A DNA stretch of 64,000 bases, taken from Anomaloglossus baeobatrachus (lineage: Eukaryota; Chordata; Amphibia; Anura; Aromobatidae). The position numbers and the translations under genes were made by a program. Below are positions 20,771 to 32,107 of this stretch, piece by piece (position 1 is the first letter of the stretch; each line of letters starts with the position of its first letter). Location: NCBI RefSeq assembly GCF_048569485.1, contig NW_027445261.1:186001-250000 (forward strand), in the 5' to 3' direction. The notes under the pieces were generated by a model. It was not told where the DNA came from. It did not search any database and worked only from the letters and a program-made list of their open reading frames with translations.

Positions 20771-20884
20771 CCTATAGAATCAGTGTTTGTGAAAAAACTG
20801 TACGTGATGATATTTTTTCAATATTTTTACTGAGTCCAATGATCGAAAGTATGAAAAAAATCACATCTTTCAAAAATTTTTACC

Positions 20885-21237
20885 CTTGGAAACCTGTGTT
20901 ATTATTACTATGCACGAGCCCTAAATTGTCTGAAAAACAACAAATATGCTGGTTGGATAGACCTTGACCCCACAATTCAACGGCCACAATTAAGGAGAAA
21001 AGTGCTAAGAGAGTTAAATTTGCCCCTGAAATAACCCATGATACGGGCCAAGGAGGGACACACCATTTTGATCCGAAAATAGCCCAACACCATGAGAGAC
21101 GGGCAAATCCGTGAAAAGACAAAGTTCCAAGCTACAACTGACGCAGGATCTACAGCACATACGCCCATTGTAATTGTTCATGATTTCCGGCCACTACGCA
21201 TTTCAGCCTTCAGGGACCTGTTAATTCGAATGCTATG
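20885..21237 (-). pseudogene. DIRS-like RT/RNase H fragment, downstream part
   Basis: The minus-strand frames HSIRINRSLKAEMRSGRK and FGSKWCVPPWPVSWVISGAN, LTLLALFSLIVAVELWGQGL, SNQHICCFSDNLGLVHSNN match the RNase H-like part of tyrosine-recombinase (DIRS/Ngaro-type) retroelements. There a ..LFTDAS..G.GA..G.WC..PWP..W.....LTLLE.FPIV.AVELWG..L.N..V.F..DN..VV pattern is typical. Frameshifts interrupt it. It is continuous with 31533-31767 once the hAT element and one TCCAGGAG are removed. Confidence 0.7.
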
Positions 21238-21574
21238 TCCAGGAGTAGAGATGAGCGAACCAGTCCCGGTTCGGCTCGAGGTCGGTTCGCCGAACGGAGC
21301 TCCCGTTCGAGTTCGGCTCGTCGAACGTTCGACGAACCGAACTCGAGCCAATAGGAAACAATGGCAGGCAATCACAAACACAGTAAAACACCTAGAAAAC
21401 ACCCTCAAAGGTGTCCAAAAGGTGACAAACAACTCACAACACAACACAAACACATGGGAAAGTGACAAGGACATATACTCATGCGAAAACAAAACAGCTG
21501 GACAAGGAAAAAGAGGAGGACACACAGATATAGGCATGGCACGCCATTCTAAAATCATGTAAAACACCGCAAGG

Positions 21575-23880
21575 TGACTCCAAGCGGAGTCTCCCTTTTA
21601 TCCAAAAATTGGGCCACACAGACACCCACCCCATCAGTGGCAGCACTTGGGCCCTAGTTGCAAACAGGATGTTTTGATTTGCATCAAGCACATTCAAAAA
21701 TACGCCATAATTAACCGTCCCCAGGATGACACCGGGGTAGGTAGCAAAGTCTTTCCTGATCCCAGCTCTGTTCATCTTGGCTTCTTTTAAAAACACAGCA
21801 AGCAAGGGTTACTCCAAGCGGAGTCTCCCTTTTTTCCAAAAATTGGGCCACACAGACACCCACCCCATCAGTGGCAGCACTTGGGCCCTAGTTGCAAACA
21901 GGATGTTTTGATTTGCATCAAGCACATTCAAAAATACGCCATTCTTATCCGTCCCCAGGATGACACCGGGGTAGGTAGATAAAGTCTTTGCTGACCCATG
22001 ACTTGTTCATCTTGGCTTCTTTTAAAAACACAGCAAGCAAGGGTTACTCCAAGCGGAGTCTCCCTTTTTTCCAAAAATTGGGCCACACAGACACCCACCC
22101 CATCAGTGGCAGCACTTGGGCCCTAGTTGCAAAAAGGATGTTTTGATTTGCATCAAGCACATTCCAAAATTCGCCATAATTAACCGTCCCCAGGATGACA
22201 CCGGGGTAGGTAGCAAAGTCTTTCCTGATCCCAGCTCTGTTCATCTTGGCTTCTTTTAAAAACACAGCAAGCAAGGGTTACTCCAAGCGGAGTCTCCCTT
22301 TTTTCCAAAAATTGGGCCACACAGACACCCACCCCATCAGTGGCAGCACTTGGGCCCTAGTTGCAAACAGGATGTTTTGATTTGCATCAAGCACATTCAA
22401 AAATACGCCATAATTAACCGTCCCCAGGATGACACCGGGGTAGGTAGCAAAGTCTTTCCTGATCCCAGCTCTGTTCATCTTGGCTTCTTTTAAAAACACA
22501 GCAAGCAAGGGTTACTCCAAGCGGAGTCTCCCTTTTTTCCAAAAATTGGGCCACACAGACACCCACCCCATCAGTGGCAGCACTTGGGCCCTAGTTGCAA
22601 ACAGGATGTTTTGATTTGCATCAAGCACATTCAAAAATACGCCATAATTAACCGTCCCCAGGATGACACCGGGGTAGGTAGCAAAGTCTTTCCTGATCCC
22701 AGCTCTGTTCATCTTGGCTTCTTTTAAAAACACAGCAAGCAAGGGTTACTCCAAGCGGAGTCTCCCTTTTTTCCAAAAATTGGGCCCCACACACACCCAC
22801 CCCTTCAGTGGCAGCAGTTGTGCCCCAGTTGTACACTTCACAGCTACATTTGCATCAAGCACATTCAAAAATACGCTATTCTTAACCGTCCCCAGGATGA
22901 CACCGGGGTAGGTAGCAAAGTCTTTCCTGATCCCAGCTCTGTTCATCTTGGCTTCTTTTAAAAACACAGCAAGCAAGGGTTACTCCAAGCGGAGTCTCCC
23001 TTTTTTCCAAAAATTGGGCCACACAGACACCCACCCCATCAGTGGCAGCACTTGGGCCCTAGTTGCAAACAGGATGTTTTGATTTGCATCAAGCACATTC
23101 AAAAATACGCCATAATTAACCGTCCCCAGGATGACACCGGGGTAGGTAGCAAAGTCTTTCCTGATCCCAGCTCTGTTCATCTTGGCTTCTTTTAAAAACA
23201 CAGCAAGCAAGGGTTACTCCAAGCGGAGTCTCCCTTTTTTCCAAAAATTGGGCCACACAGACACCCACCCCATCAGTGGCAGCACTTGGGCCCTAGTTGC
23301 AAACAGGATGTTTTGATTTGCATCAAGCACATTCAAAAATACGCCATAATTAACCGTCCCCAGGATGACACCGGGGTAGGTAGCAAAGTCTTTCCTGATC
23401 CCAGCTCTGTTCATCTTGGCTTCTTTTAAAAACACAGCAAGCAAGGGTTACTCCAAGCGGAGTCTCCCTTTTTTCCAAAAATTGGGCCCCACACACACCC
23501 ACCCCTTCAGTGGCAGCAGTTGTGCCCCAGTTGTACACTTCACAGCTACATTTGCATCAAGCACATTCAAAAATACGCTATTCTTAACCGTCCCCAGGAT
23601 GACACCGGGGTAGGTAGCAAAGTCTTTCCTGATCCCAGCTCTGTTCATCTTGGCTTCTTTTAAAAACACAGCAAGCAAGGGTTACTCCAAGCGGAGTCTC
23701 CCTTTTTTCCAAAAATTGGGCCACACAGACACCCACCCCATCAGTGGCAGCACTTGGGCCCTAGTTGCAAACAGGATGTTTTGATTTGCATCAAGCACAT
23801 TCCAAATCAACAAGCATTTACTCTCCCCAGGATGACACAGGGGTAGTAAATTCCTTCTGGATCCATGACTTGTTCATTTT
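21575..23880 (-). repeat. 234-bp tandem array (3' side of hAT 1)
   Basis: About 9.9 units start at 21575, 21809, 22044, 22278, 22512, 22746, 22980, 23214, 23448 and 23682. Each can encode a short frame including KEAKMNRAGIRKDFATYPGV, clearly a copy of the transposase C-terminal codons (KMNKSWIQKEFTTPVSSWGE). The last unit overlaps the true gene end. A variant unit (with ACACACACCC and GTTGTACACTTC) recurs at 22746 and 23448, 702 bp apart, so there is a three-unit higher-order repeat. Confidence 0.95.
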
Positions 23881-26800
23881 GATGAACGTCAGTCTTTCCA
23901 CATTGTCACTGGACAGACGCGTGCGCTTATCTGTCAGCACACACCCAGCAGCACTGAATACACGTTCAGAGACAACGCTGGCAGCTGGACACGACAAAAT
24001 CTCCAAGGCGTAACTGGAGAGCTCTGGCCATTTTTCTAGGTTTGAAGCCCAAAAGGAGCAAGGCTCCAGTTGCACAGTCATGGCATCGATGTTCATTTGG
24101 AGATACTCCTGTATCATCCTCTCCAGCCGTTGAGTATGTGTCAGACTTGTTGTCTCTGGTGGCCTTGCAAAAGAGGGTCTAAAAAAATGATGAAAAGATT
24201 CCATAAAATTGCTGTTACCGGCACCAGATACGGTCCTACTGGTACGGGTAGACTGTTGAAGATGACGAGACCGTCCCATGTTTGTCAAGTTACAACTGGG
24301 AGATTCCCTCCCTGCACCTGCACGGTTGTTTGGTGGAAAAGCCGAGCTAAGATCGAGTAACAGCTTCTGCTGATACTCCTGCATACGTGCGTCCCTTTCT
24401 ATGGCTGGAATTATGTCACAAAATTTGGACTTGTACCGGGGATCTAATAGTGTGGCAATCCAGTAGTCATCATCACTTCTAATTTTGACAATACGACTGT
24501 CATGTTGGAGGTAGTGCAACAAAAAGGCACTCATGTGTCTTGCGCAGCCATGCGGACCAAGTCCACGCTGTGTTTGTGGCATAGAGGTGCTACCCGTTCT
24601 TTCTTCCTCTGACATCTCCCCCCAACCTCTTTCAACTGAAATTTGACCAAGGTCTCCCTCATCCGCTGAGTCTTCCATGTCCATGGACAGTTCGTCCTCC
24701 ATTTCTTCATGTTCTCCTGCACCTTGCTCAACATTTCGCCTGCTACTATGCGCCCTTGTCGATCCCTGTTCCCCATGGTCCCATGCCTGCTGCGTTGGTG
24801 ATGATGAACGTCTGGACCTTGGTGATGTTGTTGTCCCTTGCGCATATGAATCCTCCTGTAGTTCCTCCCCTTCATGTTGTCCCACCCCCTGACTCCGAAT
24901 AGTGTTTAGCGTGTGCTCCAGCATGTAAATGACTGGAATCGTCATGCTGATAATGGCATTGTCAGAGCTAAACATATTCGTCGCCATGTCGAAACTGTGC
25001 AGAAGGGTGCATAGGTCCTTGATCTGAGACCACTCCATCAGGGTGATCTGCCCCACCTCTGCATCTCGTTGGCCCAGGCTATACGTCATGACGTATTGCA
25101 CCAGGGCTCTGTGGTGCTGCCACAGTCGCTGTAACATGTGGAGAGTTGAATTCCAGCGTGTCGCCACATCGCATTTCAGGCGATGAACCGGCAGGCCGAA
25201 AGACTTCTGGAGCGATGCAAGTCGCTCTGCTGCGGCGCTTGAACGGCGGAAGTGAGCTGACAGTTTTCGTGCCCTGTTCAGAAGGCCATCTAGGCCGGGA
25301 TAGTGTGTTAAAAATTGCTGGACGACAAGGTTCAACACGTGAGCCATACAAGGTACGTGTGTCACAATGCCCAGGCGAAGTGCCGCACCCAGGTTTGCAG
25401 CATTGTCGCACACGGCCTTACCAGGCTGCAGGTTGAGTGGAGACAACCATTTATTAAACTCGGACCGCAGAGCTGACCACAACTCCTCAGCTGTGTGACT
25501 CTTATTCCCAAGACATGTCAAGCTAAAGACCGCCTGATGCCGTTGCGCTCTGCTGCCAGCATAGTAATGAGGCGTGCGTGATTCCTTCTGCGCAGTGAGA
25601 ACGCTGGTGGCCTGACCAGGCAGGCTTGGGGCGGAGGTGGAGGACCCAGATGAGGTGGAGGATGCAGAAGCTGTGGCGGAACTTGGACAGACAGAGGATT
25701 GACACACAAGTCGTGGGGACGGCAAGACTTGTGCAGCAGACCCTTCACCATCTATCACCATAGTTACCCAGTGCCCAGTCAGCGACATGTAACGTCCCTG
25801 TCCATGCTTACTGGTCCAAGTATCGGTGGTGAAATGCACCCGTTCACACACAGAGTTTCTCAAGGAAGCGGTGATGTTGTGTGCGACATGCTGGTGTAGC
25901 GCGGGCACACCTTTCTTAGAGAAGTAGTGGCGACTAGGCATCTGGTACTGGGGCACAGCGACAGACATAAGGTCTCTAAAATCCTGTGTGTCCACTAGGC
26001 GGAAAGGCAGCATTTCGGTAGCCAACAGCTTACAGAGGGATAGAGTCAACCTCTTAGCTTTGTCATGGGTCGGAGGAAGTGGCCTTTTATTTGACCACAT
26101 CTGAGGGACAGAGATCTGGCTGCTGTGTGTAGACGGTGTTGAGTAGGGTGTCCCTGGAAAAATGCAGGTTTGTGAGGAAAGTGCAGGCGGAGACATGATG
26201 TTGCCTTCATCCAACGTTGGTGCTATCGATGTCTGAGAGAGCTGTACACACTCACTTGTTTCCCCTTCCAAACCAACTGACGACCTTACAAGCAAACTGC
26301 CTGTTGCGGTTACAGTGGTGGAAGTTTGGCGTGGAAAAACAGGTGTGACAGCTGTCCCCACAGTCCTAGAAGATGAAGAGCGCGCGGATGCACTGGAAGG
26401 GGCGGGCGGTGGATGGTTCGCTCTTGCAGCATTGCAGCACAGTGAGCTTCCCACCGGGACCTATGATATTTATTCATGTGACGATTCATGGAAGAAGTTG
26501 TCAAACTGCTGAGGTTTTGACCTCTACTAAGAGAATCATGACAAATTTTACATATCACATGATTTGGGCGATCTTTTTCTATGTCAAAAAAGGACCAGGC
26601 TAGGCAAGGCTTAGAGGCCATGCGACCTGTTGATCCACCCCGAATAATGCTCATAGGCAGAGTGGTGGCTGAGGATGCAGTTGTAGACGTGCTACCAGTG
26701 CTCCGACTCTGTCCAGGAAGGCGCAAGGTAACTTCGTCGTCGGTTGCATCCTCCTCCACCGCCTCTGTTGACCTCCTCGAGTGCCTGACTGGGGGTTGAC

Positions 26801-27539
26801 AGTAGGTGGGATCTAGAACTTCATCATCAATTGTTGTGTTTGCACTCCCCTCCCCCTCAGACCGAGCCTCTTCTTGCCCTGACCAAATATTTAAGTTGTC
26901 ATCCCAATCGGGTATCTGCGTCTCATCTTCATCAGTATGTTCCTCATTGTCTATAACCACAGGTGTTACAGTTTGTGACAAAGGGTCAACATTATGCTCA
27001 GAAACTTGGTCCTCACGGCCTGAATCAGAGTCACAAAGGTTCTGGGCATCACTGCAGACCATTTCCTGTTCTGTACTCACTGTAGCTTGGGAGCAGACCT
27101 CTGATTCCCAGGCTATAGTGTGACTGAACAGCTCTGCAGACTCAGCCATCTCAGTTCCACCATACTGTGCAGGGCTGATGGAGACTTCAGAGCTGGGAGA
27201 AATCAAGTGTGATTGGGATGACAACTCAGAGGACTGGTGTTTTTTGGATGCGGTACTTGAAGTGGCTGAGAGGGCACTTGTTGGACCACTTGAGATCCAT
27301 TCAAGCATTTTCCTTTTTTGCCCATCATCTACCTTTCTTCCTGTTGTTCGTGTCCGTAAAAAAGGGAGCACATCGGATTGTCCACGGTAAGTAGTAGACA
27401 TCTTACTTTTGCTGGTAGATGGTCTATCTTCAGCAGATGATAATGGAGCTTTGCCACTTTCCCCACAGACAAAACCTTTTTTGCCTTTTCCACCACGCCT
27501 CTTCCCCTTTCCACCAGCATCTGTCATTTTGCCACTCAT
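23818..27539 (-). pseudogene. hAT 1 transposase, one frameshift
   Basis: The start is ATG at 27539 (MSGKMTDAGGKGKRRGGKG), an acid/Ser-rich N-terminal region follows, then a BED zinc finger near residues 305-360 (CKICHDSLS...MNRHMNKYH). The frame changes near 26400 in a C-rich run, after which the second frame carries FTTDTWTSKHGQGRY (first Asp of the RNase H fold), VCDNAANLG, HVPCMAHVLNLVVQ, VATRWNSTLHMLQRL and the C-terminal hAT dimerisation region (CPAASVVSERVFSAAG, LTDKRTRLSSDNVERLTF). About 1240 codons is long for the superfamily. Only this one break is visible, so the copy decayed recently. An alternative is a short intron at the frame change, but no splice consensus is evident. Homologous to the hAT 2 transposase. 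Confidence 0.88.
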
Positions 27540-27680
27540 GTTGATTGCGACAAGATTGTGGACTGAAAATGTGGTAGTAAAAATTGAGAGGTGGTGAAGA
27601 TTGCAGTGGTGGTCTAGCTTTATTAACAGCAGAATAATAAAGAATAAATATCCCTGACAATGCAACTTAGTTATAATGAG
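27540..27680 (-). promoter_or_regulatory. Leader with possible 3' splice site
   Basis: A pyrimidine-rich acceptor CTACCACATTTTCAG ends at 27563 on the minus strand, 24 nt upstream of the transposase ATG. If used, the 138-bp array would lie in an intron. A donor was not fixed; each 138-bp unit offers a weak TAA|GTAAGC. Confidence 0.35.
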
Positions 27681-30600
27681 TTGGAGTGTGCAACGCAGGC
27701 AGATGCGCTCTGCAAATGTCTTGGCACTAGTGGGACTATAGCAAAGTCCAATAGCCACGTATAGGATGCCACTAGGTACACTGAGTGTTTGCTAGTATAA
27801 TGGCTAAGTTAAAATTAGTTGGAGTGTGCAACGCAGGCAGATGCGCTCTGCAAATGTCTTGGCACTAGTGGGACTATAGCAAAGTCCAATAGCCACGTAT
27901 AGGATGCCACTAGGTACACTGAGTGTTTGCTAGTATAATGGCTTACTTATAATTAGTTGGAGTGTGCAACGCAGGCAGATGCGCTCTGCAAATGTCTTGG
28001 CACTAGTGGGACTATAGCAAAGTCCAATAGCCACGTATAGGATGCCACTAGGTACACTGAGTGTTTGCTAGTATAATGGCTAAGTTAAAATTAGTTGGAG
28101 TGTGCAACGCAGGCAGATGCGCTCTGCAAATGTCTTGGCACTAGTGGGACTATAGCAAAGTCCAATAGCCACGTATAGGATGCCACTAGGTACACTGAGT
28201 GTTTGCTAGTATAATGGCTTACTTATAATTAGTTGGAGTGTGCAACGCAGGCAGATGCGCTCTGCAAATGTCTTGGCACTAGTGGGACTATAGCAAAGTC
28301 CAATAGCCACGTATAGGATGCCACTAGGTACACTGAGTGTTTGCTAGTATAATGGCTTACTTATAATTAGTTGGAGTGTGCAACGCAGGCAGATGCGCTC
28401 TGCAAATGTCTTGGCACTAGTGGGACTATAGCAAAGTCCAATAGCCACAGATAGGATGCCACTAGGTACACTGAGTGTTTGCTAGTATAATGGCTTACTT
28501 ATAATTAGTTGGAGTGTGCAACGCAGGCAGATGCGCTCTGCAAATGTCTTGGCACTAGTGGGACTATAGCAAGGTCCAATAGCCACGTATAGGATGCCAC
28601 TAGGTACACTGAGTGTTTGCTAGTATAATGGCTTACTTATAATTAGTTGGAGTGTGCAACGCAGGCAGATGCGCTCTGCAAATGTCTTGGCACTAGTGGG
28701 ACTATAGCAAAGTCCAATAGCCACGTATAGGATGCCACTAGGTACACTGAGTGTTTGCTAGTATAATGGCTTACTTATAATTAGTTGGAGTGTGCAACGC
28801 AGGCAGATGCGCTCTGCAAATGTCTTGGCACTAGTGGGACTATAGCAAGGTCCAATAGCCACGTATAGGATGCCACTAGGTACACTGAGTGTTTGCTAGT
28901 ATAATGGCTTACTTACAATTAGTTGGAGTGTGCAACGCAGGCAGATGCGCTCTGCAAATGTCTTGGCACTAGTGGGACTATAGCAAAGTCCAATAGCCAC
29001 GTATAGGATGCCACTAGGTACACTGAGTGTTTGCTAGTAAAATTGCTTAGTTTAAAAAAGTTGGAGTGTGCAATGCAGGCAGACGTGCTCTGCAAATGTC
29101 TTTGCACTAGTGGGACTATAGCAAAGTCCAATAGCCACAGATAGGATGCCACTAGGTACACTGAGTTTTTGCTAGTATAATGGTTTACTTATAATTAGTT
29201 GGAGTGTGCAACGCAGGCAGATGCGCTCTGCAAATGTCTTGGCACTAGTGGGACTATAGCAAGGTCCAATAGCCACGTATAGGATGCCACTAGGTACACT
29301 GAGTGTTTGCTAGTATAATGGCTTACTTATAATTAGTTGGAGTGTGCAACGCAGGCAGATGCGCTCTGCAAATGTCTTGGCACTAGTGGGACTATAGCAA
29401 GGTCCAATAGCCACGTATAGGATGCCACTAGGTACACTGAGTGTTTGCTAGTATAATGGCTTACTTATAATTAGTTGGAGTGTGCAACGCAGGCAGATGC
29501 GCTCTGCAAATGTCTTGGCACTAGTGGGACTATAGCAAAGTCCAATAGCCACAGATAGGAAGCCACTAGGTACACTGAGTGTTTGCTAGTATAATGGCTT
29601 ACTTATAATTAGTTGGAGTGTGCAACGCAGGCAGATGCGCTCTGCAAATGTCTTGGCACTAGTGGGACTATAGCAAGGTCCAATAGCCACGTATAGGATG
29701 CCACTAGGTACACTGAGTGTTTGCTAGTATAATGGCTTACTTATAATTAGTTGGAGTGTGCAACGCAGGCAGATGCGCTCTGCAAATGTCTTGGCACTAG
29801 TGGGACTATAGCATGGTCCAATAGCCACGTATAGGATGCCACTAGGTACACTGAGTGTTTGCTAGTATAATGGCTTACTTATAATTAGTTGGAGTGTGCA
29901 ACGCAGGCAGATGCGCTCTGCAAATGTCTTGGCACTAGTGGGACTATAGCAAAGTCCAATAGCCACAGATAGGATGCCACTAGGCACACTGAGTGTTTGC
30001 TAGTATAATGGCTTACTTATAATTAGTTGGAGTGTGCAACGCAGGCAGATGCGCTCTGCAAATATCTTGGCACTAGTGGGACTATAGCAAAGTCCAATAG
30101 CCACGTATAGGATGCCACTAGGTACACTGAGTGTTTGCTAGTAAAATTGCTTAGTTTAAAAAAGTTGGAGTGTGCAATGCAGGCAGACGTGCTCTGCAAA
30201 TGTCTTTGCACTAGTGGGACTATAGCAAAGTCCAATAGCCACAGATAGGATGCCACTAGGTACACTGAGTGTTTGCTAGTATAATGGCTTACTTATAATT
30301 AGTTGGAGTGTGCAACGCAGGCAGATGCGCTCTGCAAATGTCTTGGCACTAGTGGGACTATAGCAAAGTCCAATAGCCACGTATAGGATGCCACTAGGTA
30401 CACTGAGTGTTTGCTAGTATAATGGCTAAGTTAAAATTAGTTGGAGTGTGCAACGCAGGCAGATGCGCTCTGCAAATGTCTTGGCACTAGTGGGACTATA
30501 GCAAAGTCCAATAGCCACGTATAGGATGCCACTAGGTACACTGAGTGTTTGCTAGTAAAATTGCTTAGTTTAAAAAAGTTGGAGTGTGCAATGCAGGCAG

Positions 30601-30716
30601 ACGTGCTCTGCAAATGTCTTTGCACTAGTGGGACTATAGCAAAGTCCAATAGCCACAGATAGGATGCCACTAGGTACACTGAGTGTTTGCTAGTATAATG
30701 GCTTAGTTATAATGAG
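27681..30716 (-). repeat. 138-bp tandem array (5' side of hAT 1)
   Basis: There are exactly 22 periods of 138 bp, beginning TTGGAGTGTGCAACGCAGGC. Most units differ by single substitutions. A distinct variant (AAAATTGCTTAGTTTAAAAAAG with CAATGCAGGCAGACGTGCTC) recurs with starts at 28919, 30023 and 30437, separated by 8 and 3 units, giving higher-order periodicity. It lies between the probable promoter and the transposase start. Confidence 0.95.
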
Positions 30717-31074
30717 TTGGAGTGTGCAGAGGACAGGAGGGTACAGTGGCAGGATTGTGGTGCTCTGGGTAGAGGAATGGAAGCCTGCCTTTCTATTCCC
30801 TCCTAATGGTGAAATGCAGGGAGGAAATCCCTGACCTTGGCTACACAGATGCTGTTGCTGTTTGCAGGACCTGTCACCTATGGCTCTCTGACCCTGCCGG
30901 TTTGAGTTCTTAAAAGGACTGCTATAAAGTGCTCTCCCTATGCTGTCTAACGCTGTGTATGCAGCGCATACAGCTGTATCGGCTATAGGACTCAGGAGGA
31001 CGGAGCTGCGACAGTGATGTCTGACACCAAAGACGCAGAAGGCAGATAATGGCGTCCGTGAAGAAAATGTCCGG

Positions 31075-31192
31075 TTTTATAATGCAGGGACATGTGACAT
31101 GCAGATCCTATCACACATGCCGTTGCTTCTCTGGCTCAAAGTCAACTTAGCTGTGTGTGTGTCTGTGATTGGCTGACATGCTGGCCCGCCCC
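31075..31192 (-). promoter_or_regulatory. Probable hAT 1 promoter
   Basis: On the minus strand a GC box (GGGGCGGGC, 31184-31192) and a CCAAT box (31168-31172) precede TATAAAA (31075-31081) with normal spacing. Transcription from here would cross the 138-bp array before reaching the ATG at 27539. Confidence 0.55.
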
Positions 31193-31532
31193 ACAAGACG
31201 CGCGCACTTAGGGAAGGAAGACAAGGAAAAAAAAAAAAAAATGGCGATCGCCATTATAGAAACAGCAGTGATCTGAAGGCGCTGTTCACGCACACTATAC
31301 ACTGAAATTTGATAATAGTTTGATTCACAGAGTGACTTACACTATTACAGCAGAAACCAAGCTATGATTTAGCTGTTTTTTGGCTGCTAGAACCGTTCTC
31401 GAACGTTTCTAGAACTATCGAGCTTTTGCAAAAAGCTCGAGTTCTAGTTCGATCTAGAACATGCCCCAAAATCACTCGAGCCTAGAACTGGAGAACCACG
31501 AACCACGAACCGCGCTCAACTCTATCCAGGAG

Positions 31533-31767
31533 CTTTGGTTCCCTGAGTTTCCAATAGCAAATGTCTAGAAAAAACTCTGTCCATTGGCACAACTCAGCAA
31601 GAAAACGAGAAGACCGAGAAGATATATTTCATTTATCTTAATGCCACCTTATTAACAGCACTAAACCCTTCTATTATGTCCCTTAGCCTTTTGAGCTTAT
31701 CCTCTGGTAAGCGGAAGACCATGCCTCTGGTATCGATCTCAGTGCCTAAAAACTGTATTATAGTAGC
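31533..31767 (-). pseudogene. DIRS-like RT fragment, upstream part
   Basis: The minus strand encodes ATIIQFLGTEIDTRGMVFRL, PEDKLKRLRDIIEGFSAVNK. This matches the segment after the RT active site of DIRS/Ngaro-type elements, where FLGIEIDT..MEFRLP.DK...L is a hallmark. After a stop at 31633-31635 the similarity continues weakly to the hAT 1 insertion point. Confidence 0.65.
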
Positions 31768-31899
31768 CAATCAGAATACAAAAGGATGCATAGGAAGCGT
31801 GACTTTATTTCAATATTTTAAAACAATCCAATAAAATGAAGAAAAGTCACTCATACAAGATCCACAGAAGTTGTATAATACATACATAAATCAAAACAC

Positions 31900-32107
31900 T
31901 ATAAGGCCTGTTTCACACGTCAGTGATTCTGGTACGTTTGTGCTTTTTTTTAAACATAACAGAATCACTGAGATACGCAGATCCATTATAATGAATGGGT
32001 CTGCTCACACATCAGTGATTTTTCACTGCACGTGTCTCCGTGCGGCGTACCCGCGTGTCCGTGATTGCTGCACGGAGACATGTCCATTTTTTTCTGGCAT
32101 CACTGAT
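31900..32107. mobile_element. Truncated MITE
   Basis: GGCCTGTTTCACACGTCAGT opens a hairpin in which CAGTGATTCTG pairs with CAGAATCACTG about 40 bp on. A related sequence phrase (CACACATCAGTGATTTTTCA) follows. The opposite terminus was not found. The frame at 31871-32221 here is not a gene. Confidence 0.4.

Larger units (their letters stand above)
10310..20862 (-). pseudogene. Decayed gene of an uncharacterised transposon-like family, split by insertions
   Basis: Segments in coding order are 20862-20776, 13452-13245, 12322-12131, 11494-11231 and 10717-10310. Frames include YFSEDGALVYSSDVPVLME, KSLKAVLLLNGSKYSSVCVG, HAMHLEESCENLDF, HGWSICGGLKMFSLLLGQQ, PPLHCKLGLMKLFVKAL, WDSLKEAINTFLGNN, LGCLMNLKLHFLHSYLDYL and (after a frameshift) GFHRNIKEMERRYQSK. 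I recognise this as the widespread family annotated only as 'uncharacterized protein', with SLKAVLLHNGN, LCGDLKV..LLG.Q.GYTK, PPLHIKLGLMKNFVK and ERFHQDI..ME.RYQG signatures. Function is unknown to me. Stops and frameshifts show it is dead. Removing the solo LTR at 12327-13240 and one CATG restores the frame exactly across that site. Confidence 0.75.
21246..31524 (-). mobile_element. hAT transposon 1 with tandem arrays on both sides
   Basis: The 10,279-bp element is bounded by TAGAGATGAGCG... and ...CGCTCAACTCTA (reverse complement TAGAGTTGAGCG) with an 8-bp duplication TCCAGGAG at 21238-21245 and 31525-31532. Subterminal DNA at both ends is rich in GTTCG/CGAAC palindromes, likely transposase sites. 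Order on the coding strand: promoter near 31080-31190, 22 copies of a 138-bp unit, transposase gene, about 10 copies of a 234-bp unit. It sits inside a DIRS-like remnant. Confidence 0.92.

Noticed and set aside
22044-23678. Repeated 76-codon frames as a gene family
   Set aside because: They are the same tandem unit read on the minus strand; the frame is a duplicated transposase tail without promoter or family of its own.
27681-30716. CRISPR-like regular array
   Set aside because: The 138-bp units are contiguous with no unique spacers and lie inside a eukaryotic hAT element; this is a tandem repeat.
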